64,000 nt of DNA from Enterococcus wangshanyuanii (GCF_002197645.1 NZ_CP021874.1:2480001-2544000); one strand, 5' to 3'. Positions 34,925 to 47,321 are shown, counted from the first letter of the stretch. The notes: generated by a model not told the origin, from the letters alone. Numbers and translations are program-made.

Positions 34925-36055
34925 ATGAAAGTAACTGTAAAGAGAAATACATTTTTACAAGAACTGCAAACCGTTCAAAGAGCCATTTCTTCTAAAACAA
35001 CGATACCTATTTTAACAGGGGTAAAAATCGTTTTAACCGATGAAGGTCTTTCTTTAACTGGTAGTAATGCAGACATTTCAATTGAAAGTTTTCTAAGCCA
35101 AGAGGATGAAAAAGCTCAAATGACGATAGAGTCTACAGGCAGCATCGTTTTACAAGCTCGTTTCTTTGGTGAAATCATTCGTAAATTACCTGAGGATATG
35201 TTTACACTTGAAGTATTAGAAAATAATCAAGTTGCGATCACTTCCGGAAAAGCTGATTTCACGGTCAATGGTTTAGATGCTGAAAATTATCCACATCTTC
35301 CAGTTATCGACGCAAAAAATCAAATTCAATTACCTGTTCACCTATTGACAAAAATAATCAATGAAACAGGTTTTGCGGTATCACTACATGAAAGCCGTCC
35401 GATCTTAACTGGGGTACATTTTATTTTAGAAAATCAAAAATTATTAGCTGTTGCGACAGATTCCCATCGTTTAAGTCAACGTGTGATTCCGATCGAACAA
35501 GCTGCAGAAGATTTTAATATCGTTATCCCAGGAAAAAGCTTAACAGAGCTTTCTCGTTCATTCACAAATGAAGAAGAGATGGTTGAAATCAGCATCATGG
35601 AAAACCAAGTGCTGTTCAAAACACAAAATATGTACTTCTATTCTCGTTTGTTGGAAGGGAATTATCCTGATACCAATCGTCTGATCCCAACAAGCTTCAA
35701 TACAGAAATCGATTTTTATGTACCAGAATTATTGTCTGCGATCGATCGTGCCTCTTTATTGTCACATGAAGGCCGTAACAATATCGTTCGTTTAGCGATT
35801 GCATCGGATTCCGTTGTTCTTTACGGAAATTCACCAGAAATCGGTAAAGTGGAAGAGCCATTGAATTATGAAAAAGTTTCAGGAGATCCTTTAGAAATTT
35901 CATTCAATCCGGATTACATGAAGGATGCTCTACGTGCATTTGGAGATATGAGCATTACCGTGAAATTTATTTCGGCGATTCGTCCATTTACATTGGAACC
36001 AACAGAAACTGATTTAGATTTCATTCAGCTGATTACACCTGTTCGTACGAATTAA
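34925..36055 (+). CDS. dnaN: DNA polymerase III sliding clamp, beta subunit
   Basis: The ring clamp tethers DNA polymerase. The 376 residues begin MKVTVKRNTFLQELQTVQRA and show the three repeated clamp domains, with TDSHRLSQRVIP and the C-terminal FISAIRPFTLEP ... FIQLITPVRTN signature. AAAGGAG precedes the ATG. A terminator follows immediately, so dnaA-dnaN is closed off from the genes downstream. Confidence 0.98.
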   Translation: MKVTVKRNTFLQELQTVQRAISSKTTIPILTGVKIVLTDEGLSLTGSNADISIESFLSQEDEKAQMTIESTGSIVLQARFFGEIIRKLPEDMFTLEVLENNQVAITSGKADFTVNGLDAENYPHLPVIDAKNQIQLPVHLLTKIINETGFAVSLHESRPILTGVHFILENQKLLAVATDSHRLSQRVIPIEQAAEDFNIVIPGKSLTELSRSFTNEEEMVEISIMENQVLFKTQNMYFYSRLLEGNYPDTNRLIPTSFNTEIDFYVPELLSAIDRASLLSHEGRNNIVRLAIASDSVVLYGNSPEIGKVEEPLNYEKVSGDPLEISFNPDYMKDALRAFGDMSITVKFISAIRPFTLEPTETDLDFIQLITPVRTN

Positions 36056-36076
36056 GAACTAGATGGAAATATAAAA

Positions 36077-36112
36077 AAACTGCTACATGCGTTCAATGCA
36101 TGTAGCAGTTTT
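36077..36112. terminator. bidirectional terminator after dnaN
   Basis: AAAACTGCTACATGC and its complement, loop 7, with A-run and T-run flanks. Confidence 0.9.
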
Positions 36113-36122
36113 TTGTATTTGT

Positions 36123-36497
36123 TTAATTAGTTATTGATTCTTTTGAGGTTTCTATTTCTTTAGGTGTCACATTCTTTTCAAATTTACTTAAATTTTCGAA
36201 TTGTAAACTTGAATCGAAATTTCCTTCAAATGTATCAGGTGTAAGCCATCCAGAAAAATCCATAGATGTGTCATTATTTATATATCCATTTATGTAAGTT
36301 CCTCCTGTGGGAACTCTTTTTGAGTCTGTAAATGTTATTGAGTTGATAGCTTCATAATTATACTTTATGTATTCTTCAATCCGCTTTTTTTGCACATCCA
36401 ATTTCATGTCATCATTTTTCTTCTTTTCTATGAATAGTCCACCAGTTAATAGGAGCATAACTAGTACAACGGAAATAAAAACCTTATTATTTTTCAT
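36123..36497 (-). CDS. DUF1433-like membrane-anchored protein, copy 1 (probable lipase-toxin immunity)
   Basis: A single N-terminal membrane helix (VFISVVLVMLLLTGGLFI) is followed by an outside domain. The 124 residues share with copy 2 the stretch KKRIE-x-YIKYNYE and TFTDSKRVPTGGTYINGYIN, a pattern of DUF1433 proteins. In Staphylococcus aureus the DUF1433 lipoprotein TilA protects against the type VII lipase toxin TslA. Here no lipobox cysteine exists, so the anchor is a plain membrane helix. It differs from copy 2 mostly in the C-terminal third. The immunity role comes from context and the family parallel. Confidence 0.65.
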   Translation of the reverse strand: MKNNKVFISVVLVMLLLTGGLFIEKKKNDDMKLDVQKKRIEEYIKYNYEAINSITFTDSKRVPTGGTYINGYINNDTSMDFSGWLTPDTFEGNFDSSLQFENLSKFEKNVTPKEIETSKESITN

Positions 36498-36577
36498 GCT
36501 GACCTCGTGTTAGAATATTTATTTACAATACTTGTAATATAAAATTACTTAAAGATATGAGGAATAAAAAAGGCTCA

Positions 36578-36940
36578 CTATTCTTCTCTCTCTATATTTT
36601 CTATACTTTTTTCTTTATCAAATTTAATTTTTTTGCCTAGACCGTCTAAATCATATGAAAATTGCCCTTGAAACACTTCTGGTGTTAACCATGCGGTAAA
36701 ACTTAATTTCTTGTCATTGTTTACATAACCGTGTATGTAAGTTCCTCCCGTAGGAACTCTTTTTGAATCAGTGAATGTTATAATGTTGATATCTTCATAA
36801 TTATATTTTATGTATTTTTCAATCCGCTTTTTTTGCACATCCATTTTCATGTCGTTATTTTTTTTCTTTTCCATGAATAAACCTCCTGTTAATATAATCG
36901 CAATTATTATAATCAAAATAATTATTTTCTTCTTTTTCAT
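36578..36940 (-). CDS. DUF1433-like membrane-anchored protein, copy 2 (probable lipase-toxin immunity)
   Basis: This is a tandem paralogue of the 36123 gene. The duplication includes the upstream sequence: both starts are preceded by CACGAGGT, serving as ribosome binding site. The helix IIILIIIIAIILTGGLFM lacks cysteine. The outer domain holds KYIKYNYEDINIITFTDSKR and GTYIHGYVNNDKKLSFTAWL. It diverges from the lipase gene across a 51-base gap that must hold both start regions. Two different copies may widen protection against variant lipases (inference). Confidence 0.65.
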   Translation of the reverse strand: MKKKKIIILIIIIAIILTGGLFMEKKKNNDMKMDVQKKRIEKYIKYNYEDINIITFTDSKRVPTGGTYIHGYVNNDKKLSFTAWLTPEVFQGQFSYDLDGLGKKIKFDKEKSIENIEREE

Positions 36941-36991
36941 GCTAACCTCGTGTTATTATATTTTTACAATAACTATACAGGAGGTTTGTAA

Positions 36992-38110
36992 ATGACACAA
37001 CTAACAGACGAACAATATTTTTCTTTATCAGAGTCTATATATGACAATGATATGTTGTCACCTGGAAAAGCAATAAAAAGTAGTGATGGAGTATGGTGGG
37101 TTGTAATCAACTCCGTAAATCAATCTGAAAGTGATCTACAAGGAGTCGCAGTCGTTCCAAAATCTGAGTATGATAAAATGCAAGCTGGAAAAATTTCTAA
37201 TTATCCCAATGTTACTTTTGTCTCAAGAGGAACTAGCTCTTTAAAAGATTGGGAACAAAATTTATCTACTTTAGGTGTGGGGTTTAAACCTTCTGAAATT
37301 AGAGAAGCTAGTAATAATTCTTTAGCTAATCGAGTGAGCAATCAATTTTTAGGCTACGAAGATTTTGTCAACGAGACGCTAAGTCAATTTAAACCTAAAA
37401 ATTATGATTTTACAGGACATAGTTTAGGTGGTGCCTTAGCTCAATATATGGCTGTTTTAAAAAATAAAAATGCTGTGACTTATGCTGCAGCGAGAGCATA
37501 TCGTATTTTACCTAAAGATTATCAAGTAAAGGTTGATGCGGGAGAATATGATAATCAAATCATTGATTATCGTCATTCATGGGACCCGGTTGGGTATATA
37601 CCAAAAGGAAAACGAATCGGGAAATGCTTTTTAGTAGATAGTGAGTATTTGGATATGCTGATAGGCAGTCATATGCCGAATACATTCAAGAATATTTTTC
37701 GTAAAAATGGAGCAATCAATATTATGTTGTCTCCTGATTTCATGAGAGATACTGCAGGAATTCATGGTTTGATCAGTGAAGAATATCGCGATGCCAAACG
37801 AGCATTACTTGCTTATTTGGATTATGAAAATGATGAAATGGAACGTTTAAAAAGTGAAATTATCGGAAATGAAGAATTTTCTGAACTAGAAACACATGAA
37901 ATAGAAGATGTTATACAGGAAATTTTTCCTCATGGCAGTGGAATGAATGTTTCTTTGGTGGACGACGGAACAGTTGAAGAAATTTGTCATCTGATCGATA
38001 CTCTTTCGAATCAAATAGAAGAAAAAGCTAATCAATTGATGGCTTCCGCAAATATAGCAGAAAAAGCAGATGCTTATACTAAAGGAATGTTTGACAAAGT
38101 ATTTACATAA
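36992..38110 (+). CDS. TslA-like lipase toxin (N-terminal lipase, C-terminal helical export domain)
   Basis: The N-terminal ~270 residues form an alpha/beta-hydrolase of the lipase-3 type: S144 in TGHSLGGALAQ, D198 in YRHSWDPVGYIP and H227 in GSHMPNTF give a complete triad. The C-terminal ~100 residues are charged and helical (LLAYLDYENDEMERLKSEII, EEICHLIDTLSNQIEEKANQ), like an LXG-type targeting region. The order is reversed relative to most T7SS toxins, as described for S. aureus TslA. There is no signal peptide, which fits type VII export. AGGAGG precedes the ATG. Two DUF1433-like genes are divergent, and a small helical protein follows by 10 bases. Lipase identity is strong; export and toxicity are inference. 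Confidence 0.75.
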   Translation: MTQLTDEQYFSLSESIYDNDMLSPGKAIKSSDGVWWVVINSVNQSESDLQGVAVVPKSEYDKMQAGKISNYPNVTFVSRGTSSLKDWEQNLSTLGVGFKPSEIREASNNSLANRVSNQFLGYEDFVNETLSQFKPKNYDFTGHSLGGALAQYMAVLKNKNAVTYAAARAYRILPKDYQVKVDAGEYDNQIIDYRHSWDPVGYIPKGKRIGKCFLVDSEYLDMLIGSHMPNTFKNIFRKNGAINIMLSPDFMRDTAGIHGLISEEYRDAKRALLAYLDYENDEMERLKSEIIGNEEFSELETHEIEDVIQEIFPHGSGMNVSLVDDGTVEEICHLIDTLSNQIEEKANQLMASANIAEKADAYTKGMFDKVFT

Positions 38111-38120
38111 GGGAGATTAT

Positions 38121-38522
38121 ATGGACAACTTATTACATTTAGGCAGTGAATCTTTTCGCACGACGATCACAAATTTACAACAAAAAATTACTTTTGAAGC
38201 TAGTATGAAAGAACCAAATCATGCTGTGATTTCTTTATACAAAATACAATTAGCTGACTATCAGAAAAAAGAGAAAAAAAGGCTACAGTTAATTGCTTTA
38301 CAAGCAAAGTGTGTGGCTAAAAAAAATGAATTACAGCCTGATTTGGACAGGACGAAACAACAAACAAGTGAAAAAATAGTTGCTGGCTCATCCCATCTTG
38401 AAAAGATAACGGGAAGTGCAGGTAAAATGATTGAAGGCAATGGCGGAAAAGTTTATGCAGCTGAAATGAATCAGATCAGACAAAATACGTTACCTTTGCA
38501 GCCAACGATCGACAGTTTATAG
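38121..38522 (+). CDS. small helical protein, probable secretion partner of the lipase toxin
   Basis: The ATG at 38121 follows GGGAG at 7 bases. The 133 residues are almost all helical (NLLHLGSESFRTTITNLQQK, YQKKEKKRLQLIALQAKC), with a glycine break SAGKMIEGNGGK and no signal or membrane segment. Small helical proteins of about this size (the TlaA/TlaB kind for TslA, or YwqH/YwqI for LXG toxins) bind the targeting domain of type VII toxins. The match is by size, fold and position, not by a clear motif. Confidence 0.55.
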   Translation: MDNLLHLGSESFRTTITNLQQKITFEASMKEPNHAVISLYKIQLADYQKKEKKRLQLIALQAKCVAKKNELQPDLDRTKQQTSEKIVAGSSHLEKITGSAGKMIEGNGGKVYAAEMNQIRQNTLPLQPTIDSL

Positions 38523-38542
38523 TTTACATAATAAATATCCTC

Positions 38543-38587
38543 AAACCTGCACAATGAAAGTACTCTCAATTCAATGTGCAGGTTTTT
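38543..38587 (+). terminator. terminator of the lipase locus
   Basis: AAACCTGCACAATGAA pairs with TTCAATGTGCAGGTTT (one mismatch), followed by a T-run. The remainder of the gap to 38827 holds the yaaA promoter. Confidence 0.75.
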
Positions 38588-38763
38588 GATTCGATTGATT
38601 TTCGCTCATTCTTTTCATAAAAATGTAACATCATTTGTAAAACTTTCATCCCTTTCAACTTTAAATATCTTCATAAAATGCATTTTAAGAGTTTTTCAAT
38701 CCGAGGAATATTTTTTGTCGATTATATTCAAAATTGCTTAGAATGAAAATTAGACGGATAAAT

Positions 38764-38792
38764 TTGTTTTATCGTTGAAAAAAGAGTATAAT
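38764..38792 (+). promoter_or_regulatory. sigma-A-type promoter of yaaA-recF-gyrB-gyrA
   Basis: TTGTTT (38764-38769), a 17-base spacer and TATAAT (38787-38792), 36 bases before the yaaA start. Confidence 0.6.
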
Positions 38793-38827
38793 ATTAGAGT
38801 GAAAGTGAAAATAAAAAAGAGGGATGC

Positions 38828-39059
38828 ATGTTGAAAAAGACACTCGTTTTAGAAACTGATTACATGACACTGGGGCAGGTCTTAAAAGAAGTCGATGTGA
38901 TAAGCAGCGGCGGTCAAGCAAAATGGTACCTAGCTGAGAACAGTGTGTTCGTTGATGGGGAATTAGAGAATCGCCGCGGTAGAAAGCTATATGCCGGTAT
39001 GATGATCGAGATACCTGAAGAAGGTACTTTTTTTATGGTGAAAAAAGGCGAGGCAGCGG

Positions 39060-39073
<14 letters not shown>
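38828..39073 (+). CDS. yaaA: S4-domain RNA-binding protein YaaA
   Basis: An 81-residue S4-like protein (TLGQVLKEVDVISSGGQAKW, ENSVFVDGELENRRGRKLYA), conserved between dnaN and recF in Firmicutes. It is thought to act in ribosome assembly. It overlaps recF by 14 bases. GAGGG precedes the ATG. Confidence 0.92.
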
Positions 39074-42133
<3,060 letters not shown>

Positions 42134-42154
42134 TGATAAGAAGGAGATAAGTTC

Positions 42155-44674
42155 ATGAGTGAAGAAGTGAAAGAAAACATTCAAGACGTCAATCTGACCA
42201 GTGAAATGAAAGAATCCTTCATTGATTATGCGATGAGTGTTATCGTCGCTCGGGCATTGCCGGATGTACGTGACGGGTTGAAACCTGTTCACCGCCGTAT
42301 TTTATATGGGATGAATGAGTTAGGGGTCACACCTGATAAACCACATAAAAAATCTGCCCGTGTTGTTGGGGATGTAATGGGTAAGTATCACCCGCATGGT
42401 GACTCATCGATTTATGAAGCGATGGTTCGTATGGCTCAGCCGTTTAGTTACCGCAGTATGCTAGTCGATGGACACGGAAACTTTGGTTCTGTCGATGGTG
42501 ATGGTGCCGCTGCGATGCGTTATACCGAAGCTAGAATGAGTAAAATCGCGTTGGAAATGCTGCGTGATATCAATAAAGATACCGTTGATTTCCACGGAAA
42601 CTATGATGATTCTGAACAAGAGCCGGATGTATTGCCAGCGCGTTTCCCTAACCTTTTGGTCAACGGAACGACTGGGATCGCTGTTGGGATGGCGACAAAT
42701 ATTCCACCGCATAATTTGGCAGAAGTCATTGAAGCAACTAGTCTATTGATGGATAATCCAGATGTTACGACCAATGAATTGATGGAAGTGTTGCCTGGAC
42801 CTGATTTTCCAACTGGTGGTTTAGTTATGGGTAAATCCGGTATTCGCCGAGCCTATGAAACAGGTCGTGGATCGATCACTGTGCGGGCAAAAGTGGATAT
42901 TACAGAGATGCCTAATGGAAAAGAACGTATTTTGGTATCAGAATTGCCTTATATGGTCAATAAAGCCAAATTGATCGAACGAATTTCAGAGCTGCACCGT
43001 GAAAAGAGAATCGAAGGAATCACAGACTTACGTGATGAATCTTCTCGTGAAGGGATGCGGATCGTGATCGATGTCCGTCGTGACGTCAGTGCCTCTGTTA
43101 TTTTAAACAACCTTTACAAGATGACGTCATTACAAACATCATTTGGTTTTAATATGTTGGCGATTGAAAAAGGTGTGCCAAAAATCCTCAGCTTAAAACA
43201 AATTCTTGAGAATTATGTAGAGCATCAAAAAGAAGTAATTACTCGCCGTACTGAATTTGATAAGAAAAAAGCAGAAGCACGTGCACATATCTTAGAAGGT
43301 TTACGTATTGCCTTAGATCATATCGATGAAATCATTTCGATCATCCGAAATTCTAGAGCAGATGATGAAGCAAAAGCATCATTGATCGAGCGTTTTGAAT
43401 TTTCTGATCGTCAGGCTCAAGCAATTTTAGACATGCGTTTACGTAGTTTAACTGGCTTGCAGCGTGATAAAGTTGAAAATGAATATCAAGAGTTACTGAA
43501 ATTTATCGCTGATATGAATGATATTTTAGCTCGTCCAGAACGTGTTATCGAAATCATCAAAACTGAATTAGGCGATATCCGTGATAAATATGGGGATGCT
43601 CGTCGTACTGAACTTTTAGTTGGTGAAGTCTTGAGTTTAGAAGATGAAGACTTGATCGAAGAAGAAGAGGTCGTGATCACATTAACCAATAACGGCTATA
43701 TCAAGCGTGTAGCAAACAGTGAATTCAGAGCACAACGCCGAGGAGGTCGTGGTGTTCAGGGAATGGGTGTCCATGATGATGATTTTGTGAAAAATCTAGT
43801 GTCATGTTCAACACACGATACGTTATTATTCTTCACGAATAATGGGAAAGTTTACCGTGCGAAAGGCTATGAAATTCCTGAATACGGTAGAACAGCCAAA
43901 GGGATCCCTGTGATCAATATGCTAGGCATTGACTCTAGTGAGAAGATCCAAGCGATCATCGCAGTCGAAGGCAAAGCGGAAGACGGACATTATCTGTTCT
44001 TTACTACACGTAAAGGAACAGTTAAGCGTACAGCTGTAACAGCCTTTTCGAATATCAGAAGTAATGGTCTGATTGCGATCGGTTTGAAAGAAGATGATGA
44101 GTTAGTCAATGTTGTTTTAACTAACGGAGAACAAAACATGATCATCGGTACGCATAATGGTTATTCTGTTACTTTTGCTGAAACTGCCGTCCGAGATATG
44201 GGACGTACAGCATCAGGTGTTCGCGGTATTCGTCTGAGAGAAGATGATTACGTTGTAGGAGCCTCTTTATTGGACGCTGACACGGAAGTTCTTGTGTTGA
44301 CGGAAAATGGTTACGGTAAGCGGACAAAAGCCTCTGAGTACCCTGTAAAAGGCCGTGGCGGTAAAGGGATCAAGACAGCTAATATCACAGCCAAAAATGG
44401 ACCATTAGCTGGACTTACAACTGTTCGCGGAGATGAAGATATTCTAGTGATCACTAATAAAGGTGTCATCATTCGATTCAATGTCGACTCCGTCTCACAA
44501 ACTGGTAGAGCAACTCTTGGTGTTCGCTTGATGAGAATGGAAGAAGATGCGAAAGTTGTCACAATGGCAGTGGTTGAACCTGAGCCGGATGAAATTGTGG
44601 AAGAAGTTGAAAATACTGAAACAACAGCAGCTGAGACTGAAACAACTGAAGCTGATACACCTACAGAAGAATAA
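42155..44674 (+). CDS. gyrA: DNA gyrase subunit A
   Basis: This is the DNA-cleaving subunit. The quinolone-determining region reads [20 protein letters not shown], with the serine and glutamate of sensitive strains. The catalytic tyrosine is in MRYTEARMS. The C-terminal GyrA-box region holds [11 protein letters not shown]. The acidic tail ([20 protein letters not shown]) is longer than in many relatives. AGAAGGAG precedes the ATG, 21 bases after gyrB. Confidence 0.99.
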   Translation: MSEEVKENIQDVNLTSEMKESFIDYAMSVIVARALPDVRDGLKPVHRRILYGMNELGVTPDKPHKKSARVVGDVMGKYHPHGDSSIYEAMVRMAQPFSYRSMLVDGHGNFGSVDGDGAAAMRYTEARMSKIALEMLRDINKDTVDFHGNYDDSEQEPDVLPARFPNLLVNGTTGIAVGMATNIPPHNLAEVIEATSLLMDNPDVTTNELMEVLPGPDFPTGGLVMGKSGIRRAYETGRGSITVRAKVDITEMPNGKERILVSELPYMVNKAKLIERISELHREKRIEGITDLRDESSREGMRIVIDVRRDVSASVILNNLYKMTSLQTSFGFNMLAIEKGVPKILSLKQILENYVEHQKEVITRRTEFDKKKAEARAHILEGLRIALDHIDEIISIIRNSRADDEAKASLIERFEFSDRQAQAILDMRLRSLTGLQRDKVENEYQELLKFIADMNDILARPERVIEIIKTELGDIRDKYGDARRTELLVGEVLSLEDEDLIEEEEVVITLTNNGYIKRVANSEFRAQRRGGRGVQGMGVHDDDFVKNLVSCSTHDTLLFFTNNGKVYRAKGYEIPEYGRTAKGIPVINMLGIDSSEKIQAIIAVEGKAEDGHYLFFTTRKGTVKRTAVTAFSNIRSNGLIAIGLKEDDELVNVVLTNGEQNMIIGTHNGYSVTFAETAVRDMGRTASGVRGIRLREDDYVVGASLLDADTEVLVLTENGYGKRTKASEYPVKGRGGKGIKTANITAKNGPLAGLTTVRGDEDILVITNKGVIIRFNVDSVSQTGRATLGVRLMRMEEDAKVVTMAVVEPEPDEIVEEVENTETTAAETETTEADTPTEE

Positions 44675-44697
44675 AAAAACTGAATAAATTAAATAAA

Positions 44698-44742
44698 AAA
44701 ACACAACTATTTTCTCTAAAAGAGAAGGTCGTTGTGTTTTTT
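44698..44742 (+). terminator. terminator after gyrA
   Basis: AAAAACACAAC pairs with GTTGTGTTTTT, with an inner TTCTCT/AGAGAA stem and a T-run. Confidence 0.85.
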
Positions 44743-44843
44743 TATTATTAGTTATTATTTCTAAAAAAACTAAATTATATTTCTTTTGTTTTAGTTAAAA
44801 GTGTGTTTATAATAAAAAAGAAGAATAAGTGTGAGGTGAAGAG

Positions 44844-45275
44844 ATGATTCAAGAAAAATTACTATTAACTAAAACTTTTTCAAAGCAATTAAATATAGGC
44901 ACTGCCTTGTCAAACTTCATCGAAAATATACTTGAAATATTTGGCGGTAAAACAGCTGTACTTGAACGCAGACCAATTACCTTTTCTGAATATTTTTATG
45001 TAGAGTTGATCACTTTTACCAATGGATTTCAAGTAAGAACAAGTTTAAAAAGAAATCCGACATCCTTTGAGATCGAAGCGAAAGCTTATTCTGAACCGAA
45101 TCATGCCTACTTATCCAATTTAACGATAGAAGAGCTCAGCATGATGCGTTCTTTGGTAAAAAAAGAAAGAGAACAAATTATAGAGCAAAAATATTCTGAC
45201 GTAGACCAAGGCGAATTAGCGGTTCTTTCTTCCTTGTTTATGAAATTGAAGATCATTACTGGAGAAATCATATAA
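44844..45275 (+). CDS. protein of unknown function
   Basis: The 143 residues form a mixed alpha/beta protein without signal or membrane segment. Strands (YFYVELITFTNGFQVRTSLK) lie in the middle and a long charged helix (EELSMMRSLVKKEREQIIEQ) near the end. I do not recognise a family. GAGGTGAAGAG lies before the ATG. It is a single gene with its own terminator. Confidence 0.6.
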   Translation: MIQEKLLLTKTFSKQLNIGTALSNFIENILEIFGGKTAVLERRPITFSEYFYVELITFTNGFQVRTSLKRNPTSFEIEAKAYSEPNHAYLSNLTIEELSMMRSLVKKEREQIIEQKYSDVDQGELAVLSSLFMKLKIITGEII

Positions 45276-45302
45276 AAAAGACGCTGAAATAAGCGTCTTT
45301 TT
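45275..45302. terminator. bidirectional terminator
   Basis: AAAAAGACGCT pairs with AGCGTCTTTTT (loop of 6), between the convergent 44844 gene and the thioesterase gene. Confidence 0.85.
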
Positions 45303-45303
45303 A

Positions 45304-45675
45304 CTATTTAGATATCCGTTTCATTAACGTACAGCGTCCTACACTAACCAGCTCTTCCGATTCATTAAAAACTTTTCCTTCCCAAACTTGCAAAGAGCCA
45401 CCAATATGATTAGGTTGAGCGATAACAGTCAATATTCCTTCTGTCACACTTTTCAGATGATTGACTTGGAGGTCGACACCGACTGCATAGGCATTTTCAG
45501 TAGAGAATTGTTCATTTGCCCCCATACTACAAGCTGTTTCGATCAATACAGCATTGATTCCGCCGTGAACAATGCCGTAGGGTTGTTTATGAAAAGAGGC
45601 TACGTTCATTGTTAAGATTACTCTTTTTTTCGTCAGCTCTTTCGTCTGTATTTGCAGATGCTCTAATAAATTCAT
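45304..45675 (-). CDS. menI: hotdog-fold thioesterase, probable 1,4-dihydroxy-2-naphthoyl-CoA thioesterase
   Basis: A 123-residue PaaI/YbgC-like hotdog protein with the HGG motif YGIVHGGINAVLIETA, the active-site acid on the following helix, and AVGVDLQVNHLKSV. The only step not covered by the men operon at 47344-54657 is DHNA-CoA hydrolysis, and this gene lies 1.7 kb from menB. The assignment to MenI therefore rests on context and fold; other acyl-CoA substrates are possible. Confidence 0.75.
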   Translation of the reverse strand: MNLLEHLQIQTKELTKKRVILTMNVASFHKQPYGIVHGGINAVLIETACSMGANEQFSTENAYAVGVDLQVNHLKSVTEGILTVIAQPNHIGGSLQVWEGKVFNESEELVSVGRCTLMKRISK

Positions 45676-45709
45676 GTATTTCCGTCCTTTCTAAAAAACT
45701 AGTGATCAA

Positions 45710-46054
45710 TTACGAATGGATCGTTTCGAGAAAAGCAATTGCTGACGTTACTATTACGTTGTGATAGTCTAGAGAATCAAAATAAAAGATCCGTTCTTTA
45801 GGATACTCACCACTATCAAATTATTTTTGTAAGCCTGGGACACAAAGAATAGCCTCTGCATTCTGAGAAATTTGTGTGATATCTGCGATGGTTTCGTCAA
45901 GAACGACTGTCCATGGAGCAGCTCTTTTTTGTAACTCCTTATTTAATTCTTTGACCAATTTATTCTGCTTAAACATTCCTAAAATATTTCCATTAGGAAG
46001 TTTATTTCTCCCAAACATAGGCGTACTTTGATAAACAACAACTGCTTTGTACAA
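45710..46054 (-). pseudogene. small gene interrupted by an in-frame TAA
   Basis: It starts at TTG (46052-46054) with AGGAG seven bases upstream. The frame runs 77 codons to a TAA at 45821-45823 and then continues without change of frame for 36 more codons (FDSGEYPKERIFYFDSLDYH..., ending FLETIHS) to a second stop at 45710-45712. The downstream part reads as ordinary protein, so a full protein of about 114 residues has been cut by a nonsense change. I do not recognise the family. Confidence 0.6.
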
Positions 46055-46252
46055 ATAATCACTCCTATTTCTATTTTCTTGAAGCTATTTCTATCAATGA
46101 TAACGGAGTTTTGGATGAACGACAAGAACAAGGAGGTTCATATGAATTGTTGTATGCAAGATTGACTAAATAAAGTTAAGAAATTATGTGTATTTTTTAG
46201 TATAATCTGATTGTGTAGTTTATAGCGAATAATAAGAGAAGAGGAATAGGAT

Positions 46253-46621
46253 ATGGGATGTTTAGGAAATATTATCTGGTTTATTTTTGGTGGATTCATT
46301 GGTGGAGTGACGTGGCTTTTAGCTGGAATTCTTTGGTGTATCACGATCGTGGGGATACCGATAGGCTTACAATGCTTCAAATTAGCAGGCTTAAGCTTTT
46401 GGCCATTTGGGAAAGACGTTGTCTACAGCACAAGTAGTGTATCGTTTTTAGTAAATATCTTGTGGTTGATTTTCAGTGGTTTTTGGCTAGCTGTCGGACA
46501 TTGTATTAGTGGGATCATTTTATGTGTGACGATTATTGGAATTCCATTTGGGATGCAGTCATTCAAGTTAGCGAAGCTAGCATTGATGCCGTTTGGTGCT
46601 CAGGTAGTTGCAATAAGATAA
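46253..46621 (+). CDS. yccF: YccF-family inner membrane protein
   Basis: The 122 residues contain two copies of the YccF pattern: IIWFIFGGFIGGVTWLLAGI with ITIVGIPIGLQCFKLA, and ILWLIFSGFWLAVGHCISGI with VTIIGIPFGMQSFKLA. Each has a membrane helix pair and the G-I-P-x-G motif followed by PFG. The function of the family is unknown. GAGGAATAGG precedes the ATG. Confidence 0.88.
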   Translation: MGCLGNIIWFIFGGFIGGVTWLLAGILWCITIVGIPIGLQCFKLAGLSFWPFGKDVVYSTSSVSFLVNILWLIFSGFWLAVGHCISGIILCVTIIGIPFGMQSFKLAKLALMPFGAQVVAIR

Positions 46622-46648
46622 ATCATAAATAAGAATCAGAATTCAAAA

Positions 46649-46681
46649 AAGAATGGAAACCAATAAAAGGTTTTCATTCTT
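46649..46681 (+). terminator. terminator after yccF
   Basis: AAGAATGGAAACC pairs with GGTTTTCATTCTT (one GU pair), followed by TTT. Confidence 0.7.
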
Positions 46682-46776
46682 TTCTAGTACATTTACATAG
46701 AGCTGATTTATCTTATGTTGAACCGTCTAGCATTCTAAAATCTATATATTTGTGTATAATAGAAGCATTGAAAACT

Positions 46777-47013
46777 TATCTAGCTGCACAAGCTAGCCTT
46801 TCGAGGAAAAGATAAAAATAAATCATGGTAAAAATACCATATTTTATTTTTCCTATTTCCTTGTCAAGGCTAACCGGCTTGTTCCGCTTTTATTGTTATC
46901 TAGCTGCACAGGCTAGCTCTTCGGAAAAAAGATAAAACCTGAATGAGACAAAAATCGTCTCAGTCATGTTTTCCTATTTTTCAGTCAGAGCTGGAAGAGC
47001 CTGTTCCGCTTTT
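46777..47013 (+). repeat. long-hairpin repeat pair, copy 1 (units 46777-46891 and 46897-47013)
   Basis: Each unit begins TATCTAGCTGCACA and ends TGTTCCGCTTTT. The two ends are imperfectly complementary along the unit, giving a ~115-base hairpin. Unit a closes with CATGGTA/TACCATA at its tip, and unit b with TGAGAC/GTCTCA. Tip sequences differ while the base is conserved, as expected for a selected RNA or DNA structure. Confidence 0.75.
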
Positions 47014-47083
47014 GCTGAGAAACACAACGAAAGTTGATGTTGAACAGTACAAGACTTTTACAAGAAAGTGTTGATCATTTGTA

Positions 47084-47321
47084 TATCTAGCTGCACAAGC
47101 CAGCCTTTCGAGGAAAAGATAAAAATAAATCATGGTAAAAAATACCATATTTTATTTTTCCTATTTCCTTGTCAAGGCTAACCGGTTTGTTCCGCTTTTA
47201 TTGTTATCTAGCTGCACAGGCTAGCTCTTCGGAAAAAAGATAAAACCTGAATGAGACAAAAATCGTCTCAGTCATGTTTTTCTATTTTTCAGTCAGAGCT
47301 GAAAGAGCCTGTTCCGCTTTT
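47084..47321 (+). repeat. long-hairpin repeat pair, copy 2 (units 47084-47199 and 47205-47321)
   Basis: It is a nearly exact duplicate of the pair at 46777-47013, displaced by 307-308 bases. The two pairs are separated by ~70 unrelated bases. Its last unit ends 22 bases before the menB start, so it forms or borders the leader of the men operon. Together with copy 1 it fills most of the 46622-47343 gap, which has no gene. Confidence 0.75.

Noticed and set aside
46777..47321. CRISPR-like reading of the men-leader repeats
   Set aside because: Units are ~115 bases, internally self-complementary and only four in number; spacers of even length are absent.
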